A stretch of DNA of 64,000 bases, from positions 1,228,501-1,292,500 of the forward strand of contig NZ_CP016353.1 in the NCBI RefSeq assembly GCF_002240355.1, given 5' to 3'. This DNA comes from Prauserella marina (lineage in GTDB: Bacteria > Actinomycetota > Actinomycetes > Mycobacteriales > Pseudonocardiaceae). Below are positions 59,054-64,000 of this stretch, in pieces. The position numbers were made by a program, and so were the translations under genes. Every line of letters begins with the position of its first letter. The first letter of the stretch is position 1. The notes beneath the pieces were generated by a model that saw nothing but the letters and a program-made list of their open reading frames with translations, searched no databases and was not told where the DNA came from.

Positions 59054-60401
59054 GCGGCGCAGGAAACCACTCATCGCGGTACTGCTGTCCACTCTGCTGC
59101 TGTTCGTCACCGGCTGCGCGGGTGCCGGTGCCATCGGTGCGGGCGGGCAGACGCTCGTCATCGCCATCGTGGCCAACCCGCAGATGAACGACGCCATCGC
59201 GCTGTCCGACCGGTTCGAGCGCGAGCATCCAGGCGTGAACCTCAAGTTCGTCTCGCTGCCGGAAAACCAGGCGCGCGCCAAGATCACCGCCTCGACCGCG
59301 ACCGAGGGCGGCGAGTTCGACGTGGTGATGATCAGCAACTACGAGACTCCACAGTGGGCGGCGAACGGCTGGCTGGAGAACTTGCAGCCCTACATCGACC
59401 GCAGCGAGGGTTACGACGGCGACGACTTCATCCCGAGCATTCGCGAATCGCTGTCCTACCAGGACTCGATGTACGCGGTGCCGTTCTACGGGGAATCCTC
59501 GTTCCTCGCCTACCGCGAGGACCTCTTCCAGCAGGCGGGGCTGACCATGCCCGAGCGCCCGACCTGGCAGCAGATCGCCGACTTCGCGGCGAAGCTCGAC
59601 GACAAGGCCAACGGCATCGCCGGGATCTGCCTTCGGGGCAAGCCAGGGTGGGGCGAAAGCCTCGCGCCGTTCACCACCGTCGTGAACACCTTCGGCGGCC
59701 GGTGGTTCGACGAGAACTGGAACGCCCAGCTCACCTCGCCCGAGTTCACCGAAGCCGCGAACTTCTACGTCAACCTGGTGAGGGAGCACGGCGAGGTCGG
59801 CGCGTCCAGCGCGGGATTCTCCGAATGCGGCAACAGGTATGGCCAGGGGCAGGCCGCCATGTGGTACGACGCGACGGTCATGGCCGGTACCAACGAGGAC
59901 CCGGCCAGCAGCAAGGTCGTCGGCAAGTCCGGCTACGTCGCCGCACCCGTGTCCACAACGGACGCGAGCGGCTGGCTCTACACCTGGTCGCTCGCGATGC
60001 CCAAGGTGACCGAGCACAAGCAGGCGGCGTGGGAGTTCATGCGCTGGATGACCGACAAACAGTTCGTCCAGCTCGTCGGTGAGGAGTTCGGCTGGAACAG
60101 GGTTCCGCCGGGTTGCAGGCAGTCGACGTACGAGATTCCCGAGTACGCCGAAGCGGCGAGGGCATACGCGCAACCGACACTTGACGGTATTCGCGACGCA
60201 CGCCAGGAAAAAGTCATGGCGGAACCGGTGCCCTATCCCGGCATCCAGTTCGTCGGCATCCCCGAGTTCCAGGACCTCGGGACCAGGGTGAGCCAGCAGC
60301 TCTCCGCGGCCATCGCGGGGCAGAAGTCGGTCGAAGAGGCACTCCAGCAGTCACAGGAGTACGCCGAGACGGTCGGCAAGGCATACCAGGAGACCCGATG
60401 A
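59034..60401 (+). CDS. Polyol ABC transporter substrate-binding lipoprotein (SmoE/MtlE-like)
   Basis: 455 residues. Lipoprotein signal: GRRRRKPL, hydrophobic LIAVLLSTLLLF and VTGC with Cys28. It is a family 1 sugar-binding protein: DRFEREHPGVNLKFVSLPENQARAKI, GEFDVVMISNYETPQWAANGWLENL, MYAVPFYGESSFLAYREDLFQQAGL, NTFGGRWFDENW and AWEFMRWMTDKQFVQ match the sorbitol/mannitol group. It overlaps the dehydrogenase gene by 20 bp and the permease gene by ATGA. Likely ligand: a hexitol. Confidence 0.92.
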   Translation: MPTPLGRRRRKPLIAVLLSTLLLFVTGCAGAGAIGAGGQTLVIAIVANPQMNDAIALSDRFEREHPGVNLKFVSLPENQARAKITASTATEGGEFDVVMISNYETPQWAANGWLENLQPYIDRSEGYDGDDFIPSIRESLSYQDSMYAVPFYGESSFLAYREDLFQQAGLTMPERPTWQQIADFAAKLDDKANGIAGICLRGKPGWGESLAPFTTVVNTFGGRWFDENWNAQLTSPEFTEAANFYVNLVREHGEVGASSAGFSECGNRYGQGQAAMWYDATVMAGTNEDPASSKVVGKSGYVAAPVSTTDASGWLYTWSLAMPKVTEHKQAAWEFMRWMTDKQFVQLVGEEFGWNRVPPGCRQSTYEIPEYAEAARAYAQPTLDGIRDARQEKVMAEPVPYPGIQFVGIPEFQDLGTRVSQQLSAAIAGQKSVEEALQQSQEYAETVGKAYQETR

Positions 60402-61330
60402 CGACGACGGCGGCGGCTCCTCCCTCGGCAAGCGAAACCGCGCAACGACCGCAGGGCCGCAAGGGCGGTAGCCCGTGGAAGCGCAGAGCCCCTCTGCTGC
60501 CCGCGCTGCTCTTCGTCATCGCCGTGACGCAGATTCCGTTTCTTGTCACGGTTTTCTACTCGTTCCAGTCCTGGAACCTGGTGCGTCCCGGGTCGCAACA
60601 CTTCGTCGGGTTCCAGAACTACATCGACGTGTTCGCCGACAGCCAGTTCCGCGGAGCGATGCTCAACACCGTCGTACTCACGGTGGTGTGCGTGTTCGTC
60701 TCGATGCTGCTCGGTCTCGGGCTCGCGTTGCTGCTCGACCGGAAGTTCACCGGCAGGGGTGTGGTGCGCACGCTGATCATCACCCCGTTCCTGATCCTTC
60801 CGGCCGCGGGCGCGCTGCTGTGGAAGACGACCATGTTCGACCCGGTGTACGGGCTGCTCAACTTCGTATTCGGCGGTGAGACCGACTGGTTGTCGGAGTT
60901 CCCGCTCGCCTCGGTGATGACCCAGGTCATCTGGCAATGGACCCCGTTCATGACGCTGCTCATCCTCGCCGGGCTGCAAGCGCAGTCGAAGGAAGTACTC
61001 GAAGCCGCGCAGGTCGACGGCGCGGGCAGGGGAAGAACCTTCCTCTACATCACGTTGCCACAGCTCAGCCGCTACCTGCAGCTGGCCGCGCTGCTTGGCG
61101 CGATCTACATCGTCAACTCGTTCGACGCCATCTACCTGATGACCCAAGGTGGGCCAGGTACGGCGAGCACCAACCTGCCGTTCTACATCTATCAGCGAGC
61201 CTTCGAGGGCTTCGATGTCGGTCAGTCCTCCGCGATGGGCGTCATCGTCGTCGTACTCACCCTCATCGTCGCGACCTTCGCGCTGCGCCTGATGTTCCGG
61301 ACCTTCGATGTGAGCGGAGGCGTGAAATGA
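60398..61330 (+). CDS. Polyol ABC transporter permease, SmoF/MtlF-like
   Basis: 310 residues, ATGA overlap with the binding-protein gene. Six membrane helices; the EAA-type loop VLEAAQVDGAGRGRTFLYITLPQLSRYL contacts the ATPase, and GGPGTASTNLPFYIYQRAFEGFDVGQSSAMGV is typical of MalF-like sugar permeases. It forms a heterodimer with the next permease. No ATPase gene is present in the operon, so a shared MsiK-type ATPase encoded elsewhere is expected. Confidence 0.93.
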   Translation: MTTTAAAPPSASETAQRPQGRKGGSPWKRRAPLLPALLFVIAVTQIPFLVTVFYSFQSWNLVRPGSQHFVGFQNYIDVFADSQFRGAMLNTVVLTVVCVFVSMLLGLGLALLLDRKFTGRGVVRTLIITPFLILPAAGALLWKTTMFDPVYGLLNFVFGGETDWLSEFPLASVMTQVIWQWTPFMTLLILAGLQAQSKEVLEAAQVDGAGRGRTFLYITLPQLSRYLQLAALLGAIYIVNSFDAIYLMTQGGPGTASTNLPFYIYQRAFEGFDVGQSSAMGVIVVVLTLIVATFALRLMFRTFDVSGGVK

Positions 61331-62136
61331 GACTCGGCCGGATATCGCTGACCGCGTTCACCTGGCTGGTCGCGATCCTGTTCGTCTTCCCGCTGATCTG
61401 GATGGTGCTGACGGCGTTCAAACAGGAAGCCGATGCCTACACCGACCCGCCGAGACTGTTCTTCACCCCGACCCTCGACCAGTTCGCGGGAGTGTTCGAG
61501 CGCGGGTTTCTGCCCTACCTCGCGAACTCGGGGTTCGTGACGGTCGTGTCCACCCTCGCCGTGCTGGTGCTGGGCATCCCCGCCGCGTATGCGCTGTCCC
61601 TCGCGCCCGTGAAGGGGACGAAAAACGCGCTGGGCTTCTTCCTGTCCACGAAGATGCTGCCGATCGTCGCCGCGATCATCCCGCTCTACGTGATATCGCA
61701 GAACGTGCAGCTGCTCGACAACGTGTGGGCGTTGATCATCCTCTACACGGCGATGAACCTTCCGCTGGCCGTGTGGATGATGCGCTCGTTCTTCTTGGAG
61801 GTACCCAAGGAGATGATCGAAGCCGCAAGGGTCGACGGCGCCACCCTGCCGACGCTGCTTTCCCGGATCGTGCTACCCGTCGTGGCACCCGGGATCGCCG
61901 CGACCGCCCTGATCTGCGTGATCTTCTCCTGGACGGAGTTCTTCTACGCGATCAACCTCACGGCGGCACGTGCCGGAACGGTGCCGGTGTTCCTTTCCGG
62001 ATTCATCACCAGCGAGGGACTGTACTGGGCACAACTCTCCGCTGCCGCTCTGCTGGCGTCGCTGCCGGTGATGATCGTGGGCTGGATCGCGCAGAACCAC
62101 CTCGTCCGCGGCCTCTCCATGGGCGCGGTGAAGTAA
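61327..62136 (+). CDS. Polyol ABC transporter permease, SmoG/MtlG-like
   Basis: 269 residues from ATG 61327, overlapping the preceding stop (ATGA). MalG-type permease with six helices: FTWLVAILFVFPLIWMVLTAFK, LANSGFVTVVSTLAVLVLGIPAAYAL, ALGFFLSTKMLPIVAAIIPLY, and others. The EAA loop is PKEMIEAARVDGATLPTLLSRIVLPVVAPG. It completes the heterodimeric channel. An overlapping hairpin pair follows the stop before purC. Confidence 0.93.
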   Translation: MRLGRISLTAFTWLVAILFVFPLIWMVLTAFKQEADAYTDPPRLFFTPTLDQFAGVFERGFLPYLANSGFVTVVSTLAVLVLGIPAAYALSLAPVKGTKNALGFFLSTKMLPIVAAIIPLYVISQNVQLLDNVWALIILYTAMNLPLAVWMMRSFFLEVPKEMIEAARVDGATLPTLLSRIVLPVVAPGIAATALICVIFSWTEFFYAINLTAARAGTVPVFLSGFITSEGLYWAQLSAAALLASLPVMIVGWIAQNHLVRGLSMGAVK

Positions 62137-62146
62137 CGGTGGCCCG

Positions 62147-62196
62147 GTGCCGAAAGCGCGGACCCGCTCGCGCCTTCGGCACCCGTCCGCGCTTTC
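62147..62196. terminator. Overlapping alternative hairpins between convergent genes
   Basis: GTGCCGAA / TTCGGCAC (62147-62182) and GAAAGCGCGGAC / GTCCGCGCTTTC (62152-62196) share bases, so only one can form at a time. They lie between the permease and purC stop codons, reaching into the purC stop, and can serve as a bidirectional terminator. Confidence 0.65.
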
Positions 62197-63043
62197 AGCG
62201 TGTGGGGGACCAGTCCGTTCCGGTGAGGCGCTCGTAGACCTCCCGGTAGCGCTCTCTCGTCGCGGTGACGATATTCGCGGGGATCTCGGGGCCAGGCGGG
62301 GTCTTGTCCCAGCCGGTACTGGTCGCCCAGTCCCTCACGAACTGCTTGTCGAACGAGTGCTGCGGCCTGCCCGGCTCCCATTCGCCGGCAGGCCAGAACC
62401 GCGACGAGTCCGAGGTGAGTACCTCGTCGCCCAAGGTCAGCGTTCCGTCGGCCGCGATTCCGAACTCCAGCTTGGTGTCGGCGACGATGATGCCCTTCGT
62501 CGCCGCGTGTTCGGCCCCGCGACGGTAGATCTCGATCGTCAGCTCCCGCAGCCGTTCGGCGAGCTCGCGCCCGACCTGCGCGACGACGTCGTCGAAGGTG
62601 ATGAACTCGTCGTGCCCCACGTCCGCCTTCGTGGTGGGCGTGAAGATGGGCTCGGGAAGTCGGTCGCCCTCCACGAGGCCGTCCGGTAGCGCGACTCCGG
62701 ATACCGTTCCCTGCTTCTGGTACTCACGCAGGCCGAGGCCCGTCAGGTAGCCGCGGGCGATGCACTCGACCTTGACCATCTCCAATGGACGGCACCGAAT
62801 CGCTCTGCCCGCGAACTCGTCCGGAACGTCGGTGGCCGACAGGACGTGATTCGGTACGACGTCACGGAAGAGCTCGAACCACCACAGCGAGAGCCGGGTC
62901 AGCAAGGCACCCTTGTCGGGAATCGGTGTCGGCAACGTCACGTCATAGACCGAAACCCGGTCTGACGCGACGAGGAGAATGTCGTCGCCGTCCTGGTAGA
63001 GATCCCGGACTTTGCCAGCGTGGATGTGCTTCACGACCGCCAT
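62195..63043 (-). CDS. purC: Phosphoribosylaminoimidazole-succinocarboxamide (SAICAR) synthase
   Basis: 282 residues from ATG 63043. It catalyses the ATP-dependent joining of CAIR and aspartate in purine synthesis. Motifs are HAGKVRDLYQDGDDILLVASDRVSVYDV at the N-terminus, ECIARGYLTGLGLREYQKQGTVSG, EPIFTPTTKADVGHDEFI, IIVADTKLEFGIAADGTLTLGDEVLTSDSSRFWPA and FDKQFVRDW, all characteristic of PurC. The sequence upstream of 63043 is in frame but not conserved-looking. No other purine gene is visible in the window. Confidence 0.97.
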   Translation of the reverse strand: MAVVKHIHAGKVRDLYQDGDDILLVASDRVSVYDVTLPTPIPDKGALLTRLSLWWFELFRDVVPNHVLSATDVPDEFAGRAIRCRPLEMVKVECIARGYLTGLGLREYQKQGTVSGVALPDGLVEGDRLPEPIFTPTTKADVGHDEFITFDDVVAQVGRELAERLRELTIEIYRRGAEHAATKGIIVADTKLEFGIAADGTLTLGDEVLTSDSSRFWPAGEWEPGRPQHSFDKQFVRDWATSTGWDKTPPGPEIPANIVTATRERYREVYERLTGTDWSPTR

Positions 63044-63293
63044 CGTACGGGCGCTCGGTGGCGGTTCGGCCTGACCCTGAGGAGCGAACAACTCACTCGA
63101 ACGAGTGGCCTCAAGCTCGTTCGTGCAAGCGGAAGCGGCGACGACCTGGGCCGAAACAGGCAGCGTCCGGCCAGGTGGGCAACGTCGACCTCCTGCCGTC
63201 CCGTCCCGCCATTCGCAGTAGAATCAGGTGCCCTGTGCGGCGGAAGATCGCTAGGATGAGCAACGGGTCAGGACCCGAGGAGGCGTACTCAGA

Positions 63294-64000
63294 GTGGCAC
63301 TCCCCATCCACACCGCTCAGCAAGAAGGCTCAACCCAGCCCAACATTGCGCGGATCACCGATTACTGGCTGGATGGTGCCCATCACGACGACGCCGACCA
63401 GCGGGTGGCCGACAACATCTCGGTCTGCGCGCCGTACATGCCCTACCTCGTCCGTTCGCAGCGGGCGCTGCTGGGCAGAATGGTGCGGCACCTTCTCGGT
63501 GAGGGCATCACCCAGTTCCTCGATCTCGGCTCCGGTATTCCCACCCGTGACCACGTGCACGAGGTCGTGCAATCCGTCGACCCCTCCGGCAAGGTCGTGT
63601 ACGTCGACATCGACCCCCATGTCGTCGCCGTCGGACGCGATGTGCTGGCAGGTAACGACAACGCCACCATCGTTCAGGCCGACTTCCGTGACCACGACGC
63701 GGTCTTCGCCACGCCCGAGGTCGCGAGGTTGATCGATCCGGAGCAGCCGCTCGCGATCCTGATGATCGAGGCTTTCGTCCACATCTCCGACGAGGACGGA
63801 CCCGCAGGGATCGTGTCGGGCTACCGCGATCGTGTGAGCACTGGCAGTTACCTGGCAATCTCGCATTGTAGTGAGAATGAGGATCTGCTCGCGGCTTATC
63901 AGATGTTCGAGCGCATGGCGCTCGGTGCGCCGCCGATCGTGAATCTACGCTCACGTGAGGAGCTGACGAGTTACTTCGCCCGGCTCGATCTCATCGAGCC
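63294..64000 (+). CDS. DUF574-type SAM-dependent methyltransferase (3' end outside window)
   Basis: At least 235 codons from GTG 63294; the AGGAGG at 63278-63283 is its likely ribosome-binding site, though the 10-base gap is long. The family pattern is clear: TQPNIARITDYWLDGAHHDDADQRVAD, the SAM loop FLDLGSGIPTRDHVHEVVQ, VVYVDIDPHVVAVGRDVLAG and LAILMIEAFVHISDEDGPAGIV. It is a paralogue of the gene at 32654. The C-terminus runs off the window. Substrate unknown. Confidence 0.9.
   Translation, partial: MALPIHTAQQEGSTQPNIARITDYWLDGAHHDDADQRVADNISVCAPYMPYLVRSQRALLGRMVRHLLGEGITQFLDLGSGIPTRDHVHEVVQSVDPSGKVVYVDIDPHVVAVGRDVLAGNDNATIVQADFRDHDAVFATPEVARLIDPEQPLAILMIEAFVHISDEDGPAGIVSGYRDRVSTGSYLAISHCSENEDLLAAYQMFERMALGAPPIVNLRSREELTSYFARLDLIE

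Noticed and set aside
62785-63732. Long plus-strand frame across the purC start and the DUF574 gene
   Set aside because: Ser/Pro/Arg-rich low-complexity sequence out of frame with both recognised genes; the methyltransferase frame from 63294 has all family motifs.
1-64000. tRNA or rRNA genes
   Set aside because: No cloverleaf with TTCGA-type T-loop or ribosomal RNA signature was recognised by eye; a covariance-model scan would be the decisive test.

Overview
The window is 64 kb of high-GC actinobacterial chromosome. Its GTG starts, DUF397 and WhiB proteins, two SAM methyltransferases of the DUF574 type, MurT/GatD, a ParE/ParC pair and a DinB2-type polymerase suggest a member of the Pseudonocardiaceae (Amycolatopsis/Prauserella-like). 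The genus is inferred, not shown. No rRNA, tRNA, CRISPR array or intact insertion sequence was found. The first gene (DUF1295) and the last gene (DUF574 methyltransferase) are cut by the window edges.

Region by region: 1-3.3 kb holds a DUF1295 fragment, a TIGR00027-type methyltransferase, a small membrane protein and a glycerophosphodiesterase. At 3.6-6.5 kb lies a minimal class III lanthipeptide locus: a LanKC synthetase followed by a 33-residue precursor ending in an SxxSxxxC ring motif, closed by a perfect hairpin. At 7-15.4 kb are a PPOX-family flavoprotein, an HtrA-like protease, a beta-propeller lipoprotein, a translationally coupled ABC transporter/two-component operon and a DUF1345 protein. 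At 15.4-16.3 kb is a stretch without a convincing gene that holds a 3 x 30 bp tandem repeat.

At 16.4-29.2 kb is a catabolic island. On the minus strand a GntR regulator lies next to an operon for homoprotocatechuate meta-cleavage: HpaD-like dioxygenase, HpaE-like dehydrogenase, DapA-family lyase and a FAH-RraA fusion. On the plus strand an IclR regulator precedes an SsuABC-type transporter and a VanA/VanB-like Rieske oxygenase with its reductase. One reading that fits both halves is import and O-demethylation of a methoxylated phenylacetate such as homovanillate, followed by ring cleavage. Operator-like palindromes sit at both control regions.

At 29-36 kb are small regulators (HAD-like, XRE, DUF397 with an unusual promoter nested in an inverted repeat), a VOC protein, a DUF574 methyltransferase, PPOX and GNAT enzymes and a coupled membrane protein/winged-helix regulator pair. 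At 36-47 kb are MurT/GatD (peptidoglycan amidation), a sugar-porter MFS protein, a GntR regulator with an overlapping upstream peptide, a secreted SH3b-like protein, a DUF1989 protein, an MBL-rhodanese persulfide dioxygenase, a methyltransferase, a hydrolase and a WhiB protein.

At 47-54 kb are housekeeping genes: a DinB2-like polymerase, ParE, ParC and an RluA-type pseudouridine synthase. At 54-57 kb are a secreted LamG-like protein under a LacI-type operator and a second NarL/DesK two-component pair. At 57-62 kb is a polyol operon (SorC regulator, zinc dehydrogenase, binding protein and two permeases, no ATPase) with two identical SorC-operator palindromes. The window ends with purC and a partial DUF574 methyltransferase.
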